A DNA stretch of 64,000 nt from Pseudomonas sp. Irchel 3A7 (GCF_900187565.1 NZ_FYED01000015.1:1-64000), one strand, 5' to 3'; shown: positions 16,664 to 25,705, counted from the stretch's first letter. Numbers and translations are program-made. Notes: generated by a model from the sequence alone, not told the origin.

Positions 16664-17410
16664 ATGAATGTCCTGATCGTTGATGACGACCCCCTTGCCC
16701 GCGAGCGCCTGAGCCGAATGGTTGGTGAACTCGAGGGATACAGTGTCCTGGAGCCAAGCGCCACGAACGGCGAAGAAGCACTGGCACTGATCGACAGCCA
16801 CAAGCCGGATATCGTTCTGCTCGATATCCGCATGCCAGGTCTCGACGGCCTGCAAGTGGCCGCGCGATTGTGCGAGCGCGAAACCCCGCCGGCCGTGGTG
16901 TTCTGCACAGGTTCCGATGAATTTGCCGTGGAAGCCTTACAGGCCAGCGCCGTAGGTTATCTGGTGAAACCGGTGAGAACTGAACATTTACATGACGCAT
17001 TAAAAAAAGCCGAACGCCCCAATCGTGTCCAACTCTCGGCCCTGACCCGTCCGGCCGCCGAAAGTGGCAGTGGCCCTCGCAGCCATATCAGCGCCCGCAC
17101 CCGAAAGGGGATCGAGCTGATTCCGCTGGATCAGGTGGTCTACTTTATCGCCGATCACAAATACGTGACCTTGCGCCATGAAGCCGGCGAAGTGTTGCTC
17201 GATGAACCGCTCAAGGCCCTCGAAGACGAATTTGGTGACCGTTTCGTGCGCATCCACCGCAATGCACTGGTCGCCCGCGAGCGCATCGAGCGCTTGCAAC
17301 GAACGCCTCTGGGGCATTTCCAGCTGTTCCTCAAAGGCCTGAACGGCGACGCTTTGATTGTCAGTCGGCGCCATGTGGCCGGCGTACGGAAGATGATGCA
17401 GCAGCTTTGA
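16664..17410 (+). CDS. algR: LytTR response regulator AlgR
   Basis: A 248-residue response regulator. The receiver domain (1-120) has Asp7-9, the phosphate acceptor Asp54 in IVLLDIRMPG, Thr/Ser and Lys in the C-terminal part (GYLVKPV). The LytTR DNA-binding domain (about 140-245) has SARTRKGIELIPLDQVVYFIADHKYVTL and RIHRNALVARERIERL. In P. aeruginosa AlgR controls alginate, twitching motility, rhamnolipid and cyanide genes with kinase AlgZ (FimS). Here no kinase gene is adjacent. ATG 16664 fits the family N-terminus MNVLIVDDDPLARERL. The heme genes follow, as in P. aeruginosa. Confidence 0.95.
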   Translation: MNVLIVDDDPLARERLSRMVGELEGYSVLEPSATNGEEALALIDSHKPDIVLLDIRMPGLDGLQVAARLCERETPPAVVFCTGSDEFAVEALQASAVGYLVKPVRTEHLHDALKKAERPNRVQLSALTRPAAESGSGPRSHISARTRKGIELIPLDQVVYFIADHKYVTLRHEAGEVLLDEPLKALEDEFGDRFVRIHRNALVARERIERLQRTPLGHFQLFLKGLNGDALIVSRRHVAGVRKMMQQL

Positions 17411-17548
17411 TTCGCTGATCACAGGCGGATTTCACACCCGATTGCCGGACATCCGGGGCCAGGGAGGCCGAGTAGTTTCTGATACAAGTCAAAGTGGATT
17501 TGGCTGAGCTGTTATTATCTGCCGTATCTATTCAGTACGGATTGATCC

Positions 17549-18490
17549 ATGTCCTCTCGCCAGATCCGCATCGCCACCCGCAAAAGTGCTCTCGCCCTGT
17601 GGCAGGCCGAATACGTCAAAGCCCGTCTGGAAGAGGCCCATCCGGGCCTGCTCGTGACGCTGGTTCCGATGGTCAGTCGCGGCGACAAGCTGCTCGACTC
17701 GCCGTTGTCGAAAATCGGCGGCAAGGGCCTGTTCGTCAAAGAGCTGGAAACAGCGCTGCTGGAAAACGAAGCCGACATCGCCGTGCACTCCATGAAAGAC
17801 GTGCCGATGGACTTCCCGCAAGGCCTGGGCCTGTTCTGTATCTGCGAGCGCGAAGACCCCCGTGATGCATTTGTCTCCAATACCTATGCCAGCCTTGAGG
17901 CGTTGCCGCCCGGCAGCATCGTCGGTACCTCTAGTCTGCGCCGTCAGGCCCAGTTGCTGACTCGTCGTCCGGACCTGGAAATCCGTTTCCTGCGCGGCAA
18001 CGTCAATACGCGCCTGGCCAAGCTCGATGCCGGCGAATACGACGCTATTATCCTCGCGTCCGCCGGTTTGATCCGGCTGGGATTTGAGGATCGCATCACC
18101 TCGGCCATCAGTGTCGAAGACAGTCTGCCGGCCGGTGGCCAGGGCGCGGTGGGGATCGAGTGCCGCAGCGCTGACAGCGAAATTCACGCGTTGCTGGCAC
18201 CACTGCATCATCAGGACACCGCCACCCGTGTGACCGCCGAGCGTGCCCTTAACAAACACCTGAATGGCGGCTGCCAGGTGCCGATCGCCTGTTACGCCGT
18301 GCTTGAAGGCGAGCAGGTCTGGTTGCGTGGCCTGGTGGGTGATCCGAGTGGCGGTCTGTTGCTCAGCGCCCAGGCGCGTGCGCCGCGTGGCGATGCCGAA
18401 GCCCTGGGTGTGCGCGTGGCCGAAGACCTGTTGAGCCAAGGTGCCGCTGACATTCTGAAAGCGGTCTATGGCGAGGCAGGTCACGAGTGA
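17549..18490 (+). CDS. hemC: Porphobilinogen deaminase (hydroxymethylbilane synthase) HemC
   Basis: A 313-residue cytosolic enzyme that joins four porphobilinogens into hydroxymethylbilane. The N-terminus SSRQIRIATRKSALALWQAEYV, DVAVHSMKDVP-like segment (IAVHSMKDVPMDFP, near 80), GTSSLRRQAQL and RGNVNTRLAKL are all family signatures, and GGCQVPIACYAV holds the cysteine that carries the dipyrromethane cofactor. It overlaps hemD by four bases (GTGA), so the two are translationally coupled. Confidence 0.97.
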   Translation: MSSRQIRIATRKSALALWQAEYVKARLEEAHPGLLVTLVPMVSRGDKLLDSPLSKIGGKGLFVKELETALLENEADIAVHSMKDVPMDFPQGLGLFCICEREDPRDAFVSNTYASLEALPPGSIVGTSSLRRQAQLLTRRPDLEIRFLRGNVNTRLAKLDAGEYDAIILASAGLIRLGFEDRITSAISVEDSLPAGGQGAVGIECRSADSEIHALLAPLHHQDTATRVTAERALNKHLNGGCQVPIACYAVLEGEQVWLRGLVGDPSGGLLLSAQARAPRGDAEALGVRVAEDLLSQGAADILKAVYGEAGHE

Positions 18491-19254
18491 CTGGCTGGCG
18501 CCTGCTGCTGACGCGTCCGGCGGATGAGTCGGCGGTGCTGAGTGGTCTCCTGGCCGAACAGGGGATTTTCAGTAGCAGCTTGCCGCTTTTGGACATCGTG
18601 CCGATCCCGGCCTCTGACACAATGCGTGACGTGATCCGAGGCCTGGATCGCTATTGTGCATTGATCGTGGTCAGCAAGCCCGCCGCACGGATCGGCATCG
18701 AACTGCTCGACCGGTTTTGCTCGCAAACACCGCGTGTGAAATGGTTCAGCGTCGGCGCGGCGACGGCGCAGATTCTTCAGGATCGCGGCCTGGACGTGAG
18801 CTTCCCGGAGGATGGCGATGACAGTGAAGCCTTGCTTGAGCTGGCGAATTTGCGCGAGGCTGTCGCCCGGCCTGATCCGCGTGTGCTGATCCTGCGTGGG
18901 GAGGGTGGTCGCGAGTGGCTGGCTGAGCGCTTGCGAGAGCGAGGTGCTAGTGTCGAGTATCTGGAGTTGTACCGCCGCGAGCTGCCGCCATACCCGCCGG
19001 CAGCGCTGTCGGAACTGATCGAAGCGGAACGCCTGAATGCGCTGGTGGTCAGCAGTGGACAGGGTTTTGAGCACCTGCATCAACTGGCTGGCGATGCCTG
19101 GCCGCAGTTGGCGCGGATGCCGTTGTTTGTACCAAGCCCCAGGGTCGCCGAGCTGGCACATGCCGCCGGGGCCCTGACAGTTGTGGATTGTCGTGGCGCC
19201 AGTGCCGCGGCTTTGCTGACGGCGTTACGGGAGCATCCCGTGCCCGTTCTCTAA
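18487..19254 (+). CDS. hemD: Uroporphyrinogen-III synthase HemD
   Basis: A 255-residue enzyme that closes and inverts hydroxymethylbilane to uroporphyrinogen III. HemD sequences are poorly conserved, but the start GWRLLLTRPADES, the two-lobe pattern, VVSKPAARIG, SVGAATAQIL and the end FVPSPRVAELAHAAGA are recognisable. Translation starts at a GTG within the hemC stop. The product acts directly on the HemC product; it stands first before hemX and hemY in the same operon. Confidence 0.94.
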   Translation: MTGWRLLLTRPADESAVLSGLLAEQGIFSSSLPLLDIVPIPASDTMRDVIRGLDRYCALIVVSKPAARIGIELLDRFCSQTPRVKWFSVGAATAQILQDRGLDVSFPEDGDDSEALLELANLREAVARPDPRVLILRGEGGREWLAERLRERGASVEYLELYRRELPPYPPAALSELIEAERLNALVVSSGQGFEHLHQLAGDAWPQLARMPLFVPSPRVAELAHAAGALTVVDCRGASAAALLTALREHPVPVL

Positions 19255-19270
19255 TGCAAAGGATGGATAC

Positions 19271-20431
19271 GTGAGCGAAACAGCCTTGCCTAAAGATGAC
19301 GTCCGGCCAGTGCTCGATGCACCAGTCGATGTTCCTGTTGATGAAGTGCCGCCGCCACGTGATGCCGTGCAGCGCCGAGGCAATGGGCTGGCAATCGTCG
19401 CGCTGCTGCTGGGTGCTGCCGGTGTCGCGGTAGGAGGTTGGGGTGTCTGGCAGGTGCGTCATCTGCAAGCGACCAATCAGCAGCACTTGAGCCAGGTGCA
19501 AGCGTTGAGCGACGAGGCGCAGAGCCTGAAACTCAATGAGCAGCGCCTGAGCGCGCGCCTGGAGCAATTGCCCGGCGCAGATGTGCTGGAGGAGCGCAGT
19601 CGTCTGGTGATTCAACTGCAGGGCGATCAGCAACGACTCAATCAGCGTCTGGAAACCGTCCTCGGGGCCAGTCGCAAGGACTGGCGCCTGGCTGAAGCCG
19701 AGCACTTGCTGCGTCTGGCCAGCCTGCGCCTGTCTGCGTTGCAGGACATCAGCAGTGCCCAGGCCCTGGTCCAGGGCGCCGACGAAATTCTTCGCGAACA
19801 AAATGACCCCGGTGCCTTCGCCGCGCGCGAACAGGTGGCGAAAACCCTGGTGGCCTTGCGCAGCACCGAACAGCCGGATCGCACCGGGCTGTTCCTGCGC
19901 CTGGGTGCGCTGCGTGATCAGGTGGTCGGTCTCACCGAGCTGGCCCCCGAGTACAAGGACCGTGGCGAATCCCTGCTGGGCCTGACCGCCGACGGCGACG
20001 GCGCCAGCCGCTGGGCGCAATGGTGGGATCAGATCTCGCGCTACATCCGTATCGATTTCAACGCCGATAAAAATGTCCGCCCGTTGCTCGCCGGACAGAG
20101 CCTGAGCCAAGTGCGTCTGGCACTGAGCCTGGCACTGGAGCAGGCGCAATGGGCCGCGCTCAATGGCCAGGCGGCGGTTTACAGCCAGGCGCTGGACGAG
20201 GCACGGGACGTGCTCAAGGGCAACTTCAACCCGGACAACCCGCAAAGCAAAGTGATGCTTGAACAGGTGGCCGAACTGAGCAAGCAGCCTGTCACCGTGG
20301 TGACTCCGGACCTGACCGGTACGCTGAGCGCCGTTCAAGGGTATCTGGAGCGACGCAATGTCAACGCCGAAGACTCGATCAAACCGCTGGCCAAGCCTGC
20401 CGCGAACACCTCGCAGGAGGCCACGCCATGA
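19271..20431 (+). CDS. hemX: HemX-like membrane protein
   Basis: A 386-residue protein annotated in many genomes as uroporphyrinogen-III C-methyltransferase, although HemX lacks the methyltransferase domain. Residues 1-35 are cytosolic, 36-57 (LAIVALLLGAAGVAVGGWGVW) form one membrane anchor, then comes a periplasmic coiled coil (about 60-135, LSQVQALSDEAQSL) and a helical domain with DWRLAEAEHLLRLASLRL. The true function is not established; it may scaffold heme synthesis with HemY. GTG start at 19271; the stop overlaps hemY by four bases. Confidence 0.88.
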   Translation: MSETALPKDDVRPVLDAPVDVPVDEVPPPRDAVQRRGNGLAIVALLLGAAGVAVGGWGVWQVRHLQATNQQHLSQVQALSDEAQSLKLNEQRLSARLEQLPGADVLEERSRLVIQLQGDQQRLNQRLETVLGASRKDWRLAEAEHLLRLASLRLSALQDISSAQALVQGADEILREQNDPGAFAAREQVAKTLVALRSTEQPDRTGLFLRLGALRDQVVGLTELAPEYKDRGESLLGLTADGDGASRWAQWWDQISRYIRIDFNADKNVRPLLAGQSLSQVRLALSLALEQAQWAALNGQAAVYSQALDEARDVLKGNFNPDNPQSKVMLEQVAELSKQPVTVVTPDLTGTLSAVQGYLERRNVNAEDSIKPLAKPAANTSQEATP

Positions 20432-21666
20432 AGCGCCTGTATGTGATCGTGTTTCTGGCCATTGCCGCCGCCGCGGCGCTGGGGTTGGCGATTGCCGAGC
20501 ATTCCGGTTACGTGTTGATTGCCTATAAAAGCTTCCGCTTCGAGTCGAGCCTGTGGGCGACGCTGGCGCTGGTCGCCGTACTCTGGCTGGTGTTCTGGGG
20601 CATCAAGGCGTTGATCGAGTTGGTGACGACGTCCGGCGGCGTGGTCAATCCATGGTCACGGCGCAACCGCAGTCGCCGGGTACAGGTGGCGATCGAGCAT
20701 GGTCAGCTGGACTTGGCCGAGGGTCGCTGGGCCAGTGCGCAGCGTCATTTGTATCGAGCTGCGGAAGCCGAGCGCCAGCCGCTGCTTTATTACCTCGGCG
20801 CTGCCCGTGCCGCGAACGAACAAGGGCATTACGAAGAGAGCGACAGCCTGCTGGAACGTGCGCTGGAGCGTCAGCCCCAGGCCGAGTTGGCGATCGCCCT
20901 GAACCACGCGCAATTGCAGACCGACCGTGGCGATACCGAAGGTGCCCTGGCGACTCTGCAAGCCATGCACGAGCGCCACCCTCGTAATGCACAGACCCTG
21001 CGCCAGTTGCAGCGCCTGCACCAGCAACGGGGCGACTGGTCGGCAGTGATTCGCCTGCTGCCGGAGCTGCGCAAGGACAAAGTCCTGCCGCCGGCTGAAC
21101 TGGCCGAGCTGGAACGCCGTGCCTGGGGCAAGAATCTGTCTTTGGCGGCGCATCAGGAAGAGGGCGGGACCGTCGGTTTGCAGTCGCTCAATCGTGCCTG
21201 GGAGCAGCTGACTTCGGCCCAACGCCAGGAGCCGCAACTGGTGCTGGCCTATGCCGAGCAGCTGCGGCAACTGGGGGCGCAGGTCGAGGCCGAGGAGGTC
21301 TTGCGCATTGCGCTCAAGCGCAACTACGACAGTCACCTGGCGCGTCTCTACGGGCTGGTGCGTGGCAGTGATCCGGTTCGCCAGTTGCAGCTCGCCGAAG
21401 GCTGGCTCAAGGATCATCCCGCCGACCCGAGCTTGTTGCTGACGCTGGGGCGCCTGTGCCTGCAAAGCAGCCTGTGGGGCAAGGCCCGGGACTATCTGGA
21501 AAGCAGTCTGCGCGTGCAGCGCAACCCGGAAGCCTGTGCCGAACTGGCGCGGCTGTTGGCGCAAATGGGTGACACCGAGCGTAGCAATCAACTGTTCCAG
21601 GAAGGATTGGGATTGCTCGATGAGCGCTTGCTGGCAGCGCCGTTGCCGGTGCCCATTCGCGCTTGA
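20428..21666 (+). CDS. hemY: HemY, TPR-containing membrane protein
   Basis: A 412-residue protein of the proteobacterial HemY family, not the Bacillus protoporphyrinogen oxidase of the same name. It has two N-terminal membrane segments (about 4-24 and 40-62) and a long array of TPR-like helices (about 80-390, for example YYLGAARAANEQGHYEESDSLLERAL). It probably scaffolds heme-pathway enzymes at the inner membrane; direct function is unknown. It is the last gene of hemC-hemD-hemX-hemY; an inverted-repeat element follows. Confidence 0.88.
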   Translation: MKRLYVIVFLAIAAAAALGLAIAEHSGYVLIAYKSFRFESSLWATLALVAVLWLVFWGIKALIELVTTSGGVVNPWSRRNRSRRVQVAIEHGQLDLAEGRWASAQRHLYRAAEAERQPLLYYLGAARAANEQGHYEESDSLLERALERQPQAELAIALNHAQLQTDRGDTEGALATLQAMHERHPRNAQTLRQLQRLHQQRGDWSAVIRLLPELRKDKVLPPAELAELERRAWGKNLSLAAHQEEGGTVGLQSLNRAWEQLTSAQRQEPQLVLAYAEQLRQLGAQVEAEEVLRIALKRNYDSHLARLYGLVRGSDPVRQLQLAEGWLKDHPADPSLLLTLGRLCLQSSLWGKARDYLESSLRVQRNPEACAELARLLAQMGDTERSNQLFQEGLGLLDERLLAAPLPVPIRA

Positions 21667-21699
21667 TTGAGCCGGGCTTCAATGGCTGAAGAATGACCT

Positions 21700-21765
21700 T
21701 GTGGCGAGGGAGCTTGTCGGAACGCCGCACCGTCCCGCTGGGCCGCGAAGCGGCCCCAATGCCAC
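21700..21765. repeat. GTGGCGAGGGAGC inverted-repeat element, short copy
   Basis: GTGGCGAGGGAGCTTGTCGG at the left and GGCCGCGAAGCGGCCCC with ATGCCAC at the right. The same outer and inner pieces occur in the longer copies at 31879 and 61507. Nothing else is seen in the 296-base gap between hemY and dsbH. Confidence 0.75.
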
Positions 21766-21962
21766 AACAGATACATTTCAACGTCGTATTTTTTACGTTT
21801 GATTGCGTCTTCAGCTGAATCCTACAAAGGACTACGCCTGATCCTCCAGATGCTGTCGGGAATTCCCTACACCCCTGTTGAACTGTCCCTGTCAGCCTGC
21901 CTTGAAACGCCAGCGCGCTTTCCTCTACCGTAGCCGTCGGTCCTTATTGTTACGGAAAAGCC

Positions 21963-22514
21963 ATGTCGTTGGCCTGCACACGCTCCTTGTTCTTCACGGT
22001 TTTCGTTGCGGGCGCCCTGGTTCTGGGCGTGTCCTACTATCTGGAATATTCGGTCGGCCTTAAGCCTTGCGGTTTATGCCTGTTGCAGCGAATTTGTCTG
22101 GCGCTGCTGACAGGTGTCTGCCTGATGGCCGCCGTGCAGGGGCCAGGTCGTCTCGGTTCTGCGCTCTATTGGCTGCTCGGCCTGCTATGCAGTCTGGCAG
22201 GTACGGTCACGGCGTGGCGGCAAGTGCTGTTGCAAAGCGATCCAGTACATCAGCTATCAACCTGCGCACCCAACCTGGTTGACCTGTTCGCCAGTACGCC
22301 GTGGATTTGTGTTGTGCAGCAGATGTTCCAGGGTTCCATCGATTGCGGGCAGATCTCCTGGACGCTGTTCGACCTGAGCATCCCGGAATGGAGTTTGCTG
22401 TTCTTCGTTGCGATGTCGATTCTGGGTATTTATCAGCTGTTGCGCCTTGTCTGGATCACCGTGCATAGACCGCTCGGCGGCGACTCGTCGCCCCGGGCCC
22501 TGGCGGGTGATTAA
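21963..22514 (+). CDS. dsbH: Disulfide bond formation protein B (DsbB/DsbH)
   Basis: A 183-residue inner-membrane protein of the DsbB family that reoxidises DsbA and passes electrons to quinones. Four membrane segments are predictable. The first periplasmic CxxC is LKPCGLCLLQR near residue 40, and a second cysteine pair lies in the later periplasmic loop (STCAPN and TPWICVVQ). In P. aeruginosa the gene at this place, before algQ, is the second DsbB copy, dsbH. The symbol is chosen from position; dsbB2 is an equal name. Confidence 0.9.
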   Translation: MSLACTRSLFFTVFVAGALVLGVSYYLEYSVGLKPCGLCLLQRICLALLTGVCLMAAVQGPGRLGSALYWLLGLLCSLAGTVTAWRQVLLQSDPVHQLSTCAPNLVDLFASTPWICVVQQMFQGSIDCGQISWTLFDLSIPEWSLLFFVAMSILGIYQLLRLVWITVHRPLGGDSSPRALAGD

Positions 22515-22691
22515 ACACTTGTATGAACTTTATCGCCTGCGTACCTTGAAGCCACCGTCGTGCGGGCATAATCTGGCCCGCACGTGTCATTGGATTTATG
22601 TTGCTCGATGACGCTCTGCCTGGGCGACTCCTGATCATCAGGAGTACGACGGATGTAGAGCAGCATGACCCACAAGGGAAGAGAGAACGCC

Positions 22692-23150
22692 ATGCTCGAA
22701 AGTTGTCAGAATGCTCAGGAACGTTGGGGTGGAGTACATCTGCTGATCGATCGCTGGTTGCAGGAGCGTCGAGAACTGATCGGGGCCTATGACGCACTCG
22801 GCGCAAAGCCTGAGGCCCTGGGTGATAACCGCAAACCTCTGCTGGAGTTCTGCGGCGTGCTGGTGGATTACGTGTCTGCCGGCCACTTCGAAATCTATGA
22901 ACAGCTGACGGGGGAGGCCAAGGCCTTCAACGACAAACGTGGTCTTGAACTCGCCGAGACCCTCTACCCGCGCATCGACGTCATCACCGAGAAACTCCTC
23001 GCGTTCAACGATCTATGCGATGAAGGAAAGTGTGTCGCGGAGAAGTTCAAGGAGCTTGGCGGCCTGTTGCACGAACGCTTCGAACTGGAAGACTGCCTGA
23101 TCGAAGTGCTGCACACCGCTCACAAGGAAACCGATTCGGTCCAGGCCTGA
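22692..23150 (+). CDS. algQ: Anti-sigma-70 regulator AlgQ (Rsd family)
   Basis: A 152-residue all-helical protein of the Rsd/AlgQ family. Rsd binds domain 4 of sigma-70 and frees core RNA polymerase for other sigma factors; AlgQ (AlgR2) in P. aeruginosa affects alginate, siderophore and virulence genes. The start MLESCQNAQERWGGVHLLIDRWLQERREL is the family N-terminus, and the ATG follows GGAAGAGAG. Helical segments with the conserved LCQ-like core (LLEFCGVLVDYVSAGHFEIYEQL) are present. It is followed by a terminator and by an FKBP gene on the other strand. Confidence 0.95.
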   Translation: MLESCQNAQERWGGVHLLIDRWLQERRELIGAYDALGAKPEALGDNRKPLLEFCGVLVDYVSAGHFEIYEQLTGEAKAFNDKRGLELAETLYPRIDVITEKLLAFNDLCDEGKCVAEKFKELGGLLHERFELEDCLIEVLHTAHKETDSVQA

Positions 23151-23171
23151 ATCGTTTACCGCAAGACCCCG

Positions 23172-23200
23172 AAACGGTGCGCCAAGGCGCGCCGTTTTTC
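23172..23200 (+). terminator. Terminator between algQ and the FKBP gene
   Basis: AACGG-GCGC-CAAG-GCGC-CGTT with flanking AAA and TTTTT lies 20 bases after the algQ stop and 10 bases before the stop of the convergent FKBP gene, so it probably serves both. Confidence 0.85.
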
Positions 23201-23210
23201 ATTTGCGCGA

Positions 23211-23876
23211 TCAGCTGGTGGCGCCGCGTAATTCGACTTCAAACACCAGGGGCGTGAACGGCGCGATCAGGTCGCCGGCACCGTCGGCGCCATAGGCTTG
23301 TGCCGATGGAATCACCAGGCGCCACTTGGCACCGACCGGCATGTTTTGCAGCGCGCTGCGCCAGCCACTGATCACGCTATCGAGACTGAACCACTGTGGC
23401 TGATTGTTCTGGTCGAATACGGTGCCGTCGGGCAGGCGTCCGACATAAAGCACCTGCACCTTGCCGTTCGGTCCCGCCTTGGCGCCAGTCCCCGGTGCCA
23501 ACTCTGTCAGCAGGATCCCGTCCTCCAGTTCACGAACACCGGGTCTGGCTTTTTCCCCGGCGAGAAAGCGTTGCTCGTTTTCCAGCGCGAGTTCGTTTTG
23601 CGGAGCCGGTGTTTGCATGGCAACCCGGGCTTCGTGCTCGGTCAGGATCTGTTCGATCTGCTCGTCTTTCAGGGCCAGGGGTTTGCCTTGATAAGCTTGC
23701 TGTAGACCTTCGACCAGCGCTTTGAGTTGAAGGTCGGGAACCTCCTGGCGCAAGCGTTCACCGAGGCTCGCACCCAGGCTGTAAGCGAGATCGTGAGCGT
23801 CATTTTCCTGGTTTTTTTCAGCAGCCTGGGCCGCGGAAAAAATCACGCACAGCGATAAAAAAAGGTAGCGCGACAT
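23211..23876 (-). CDS. FKBP-type peptidyl-prolyl cis-trans isomerase
   Basis: A 221-residue exported isomerase. Residues 1-18 (MSRYLFLSLCVIFSAAQA) are a signal peptide. Then comes the FkpA/Mip-like N-terminal helical dimerisation domain (about 25-110, with AYSLGASLGERLRQEVPDL) and the FKBP domain (about 115-220, with VQVLYVGRLPDGTVFDQNN, WRLVIPSAQAYG and LIAPFTPLVFEVELRG). It should act in the periplasm on prolines of folding envelope proteins. I use ATG 23876, eight bases after GGAGA, in place of the earlier GTG. It is divergent from algP. Confidence 0.92.
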   Translation of the reverse strand: MSRYLFLSLCVIFSAAQAAEKNQENDAHDLAYSLGASLGERLRQEVPDLQLKALVEGLQQAYQGKPLALKDEQIEQILTEHEARVAMQTPAPQNELALENEQRFLAGEKARPGVRELEDGILLTELAPGTGAKAGPNGKVQVLYVGRLPDGTVFDQNNQPQWFSLDSVISGWRSALQNMPVGAKWRLVIPSAQAYGADGAGDLIAPFTPLVFEVELRGATS

Positions 23877-24068
23877 GGGCACTCTCCGACCTGAGATGCG
23901 GGCGATTATGCCAGTGAGAATGCGTTCAACGGTGAACTGCTTTTGTTCAAGCGCCGAACATTTTCGATCCGTTGCAACGCAACGCTTTGGATACTGTCAA
24001 GATGCCCTAGCGGCGGTAGCAGCAGAGGTCTAGTATGAGCCGCACCCACGTCAGCCAGGAGGTAAACC

Positions 24069-25244
24069 ATGTCGGCCACCAAGAAGCCTGTAAATACCCC
24101 GTTGCACTTACTCCAACAACTCTCGGGCAGCTTGCTCGAGCATCTGGAAACCGCTTGTTCCGAAGCCTTGGCTGATGCTGAAAAACTGCTCGCCAAACTG
24201 GAAAAGCAGCGCGGAAAAGCGCAGGAAAAATTGCACAAATCCCGCACCAAATTGCAGGACGCTGCAGCCGCCGGAAAAGCCAAGGCACAAGCCAAGGCCA
24301 AGGACGGAGTGAAGCAGCTCGAAGACCTGCTTGATGCCCTCAAGGAGCGTCAGTCGGACACTCGCGCCTACATCCTGCAACTCAAGCGCGACGCTCAAGA
24401 AAGCCTGAAACTGGCCCAGGGTGTCGGTCGTGTACAAGAGGCTGTCGGCAAGGCATTGTCCCTGCGTGCGGCCAAGCCTGCTGCGGCTCCTGCCAAGAAA
24501 GCCGCTGCCAAACCGGTTGCTGCAAAAGCTCCGGCCAAGTCTGCCGCCAAACCGGTTGCCAAAGCACCGGTGAAAGCCGCAGCAAAACCTGCGGCGAAAA
24601 AACCGGTTGCTGCCAGCGCTGCAAAACCAGCTGCCAGAACTGCCGCTGCCAAACCTGCCGCCAAGCCAGCTGCAGCTAAACCAGCTGCTGCAAAACCGGC
24701 TGCCAGAACTGCTGCTGCGAAACCAGCCGTGGCGAAAACCACCGCTGCCAAACCAGCCGCAAAGCCGGCTGCTAAAACTGCCGCTGCGAAACCTGCAGCC
24801 AAGCCAGCCGCAAAACCTGTCGCAGCTAAAACCGCTGCCAAGCCGGCTGCAAAAGCAGCCGCTAAACCGGCTGCGAAAACTGCTGCTAAACCGACTGCGA
24901 AAACCGCTGCTGCAAAACCTGCGGCTGCCAAGCCAGCCACTGCCGCAAGACCTGCCGCAGCGAAACCAGCCGCCAAGCCAGCCACTGCTGCAAAACCTGC
25001 TGCAGCGAAACCTGCAGCGAAACCTGCCGCTGCAAAACCGGCTGCAAAACCAGCCGCAAAACCTGCTGTGAAAAAACCGGCCGCTGCCGCCAAGCCGACC
25101 CCAGCGCCTGCTGCCAAGCCAGCGACGCCAGCGCCATCTGCTTCGGCTGCTCCTGCGCCAACAGCAACCACTTCGACAGCCACCACTGCGCCAACGCCAG
25201 TCGCTCCGTCGAACTCCGCCACCACCCCAACCAGCGCTTCCTAA
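24069..25244 (+). CDS. algP: Histone-like alginate regulatory protein AlgP (AlgR3)
   Basis: A 391-residue protein. Residues 1-125 are a charged helical domain (ETACSEALADAEKLLAKLEKQRGKAQEKL; DALKERQSDTRAYILQLKRDAQESLKLAQ). From about 135 to 345 it is a long run of KPAA/KTAA/AAKPA units like the tail of histone H1 and of P. aeruginosa AlgP, and the end is rich in Pro/Thr/Ser. It binds DNA non-specifically and was found as an alginate regulator. A near-perfect AGGAGG precedes the ATG. Repeat number varies between strains in this family. It ends in a four-base overlap with the opposite-strand gene. Confidence 0.93.
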   Translation: MSATKKPVNTPLHLLQQLSGSLLEHLETACSEALADAEKLLAKLEKQRGKAQEKLHKSRTKLQDAAAAGKAKAQAKAKDGVKQLEDLLDALKERQSDTRAYILQLKRDAQESLKLAQGVGRVQEAVGKALSLRAAKPAAAPAKKAAAKPVAAKAPAKSAAKPVAKAPVKAAAKPAAKKPVAASAAKPAARTAAAKPAAKPAAAKPAAAKPAARTAAAKPAVAKTTAAKPAAKPAAKTAAAKPAAKPAAKPVAAKTAAKPAAKAAAKPAAKTAAKPTAKTAAAKPAAAKPATAARPAAAKPAAKPATAAKPAAAKPAAKPAAAKPAAKPAAKPAVKKPAAAAKPTPAPAAKPATPAPSASAAPAPTATTSTATTAPTPVAPSNSATTPTSAS

Positions 25245-25705
25245 GTGCCGGTCACCGCGACGCGCAGCTCATGCAGCGCGTCGCGGACCGCTGGGGTGGC
25301 GCCCACTGCCATACCTTCCAGCCAGGCCGATTGATCGGTCACTTCATGTTGCGGCCAATCCTGTGCCGCTCGCTCCAGTCGCAACAACAGATGCCGTTCG
25401 GCTTCTAGTTCCAAGGCCTTCACTTGTTCGCGCAGCGAGTGCAGCTCGGCATCGCTCGTTGCAGCGGATTTCCATTGCGTGCGTAAAGCCCGTAACGGCT
25501 GCACGACATCGGCGTCCCAAGGCTCAATCAGGCTGCGAAGTTGCAGCAAGCGTTGATCATTGCAGGCGACTCCCCGCTGATCCAGCCATGCCCCGCACAG
25601 CAGCAGGCACACATTGGCGCCCGCCGACTGCAAGTGCAGACACGCCTGTTCGACACCCGGACGGGCATAAAGGGCCAGGGAAAAGCTCCACAGGTCAGAG
25701 GACAT
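25241..25705 (-). CDS. TIGR02444 family protein
   Basis: A 154-residue cytoplasmic protein of a family (TIGR02444) found in pseudomonads and relatives between algP and an ABC-F gene. The family opening DLWSFSLALYARPGVEQACLHLQSAGANVCLLLCGAWLD is clear, followed by helical sequence with LHSLREQVKALELEAER. No function is known. Its stop overlaps the convergent algP stop by four bases, and it is divergent from the ABC-F gene with only about 50 bases between starts. Confidence 0.88.
   Translation of the reverse strand: MSSDLWSFSLALYARPGVEQACLHLQSAGANVCLLLCGAWLDQRGVACNDQRLLQLRSLIEPWDADVVQPLRALRTQWKSAATSDAELHSLREQVKALELEAERHLLLRLERAAQDWPQHEVTDQSAWLEGMAVGATPAVRDALHELRVAVTGT

Noticed and set aside
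16368..16667. A 99-residue frame before algR as a possible algZ remnant
   Set aside because: It has no histidine-kinase or membrane pattern, and its end overlaps the algR start in another frame.
24480..25100. Repeated DNA in algP as a CRISPR or tandem array
   Set aside because: The repeats are in-frame KPAA codons of varying length without spacers, so they are coding low complexity.
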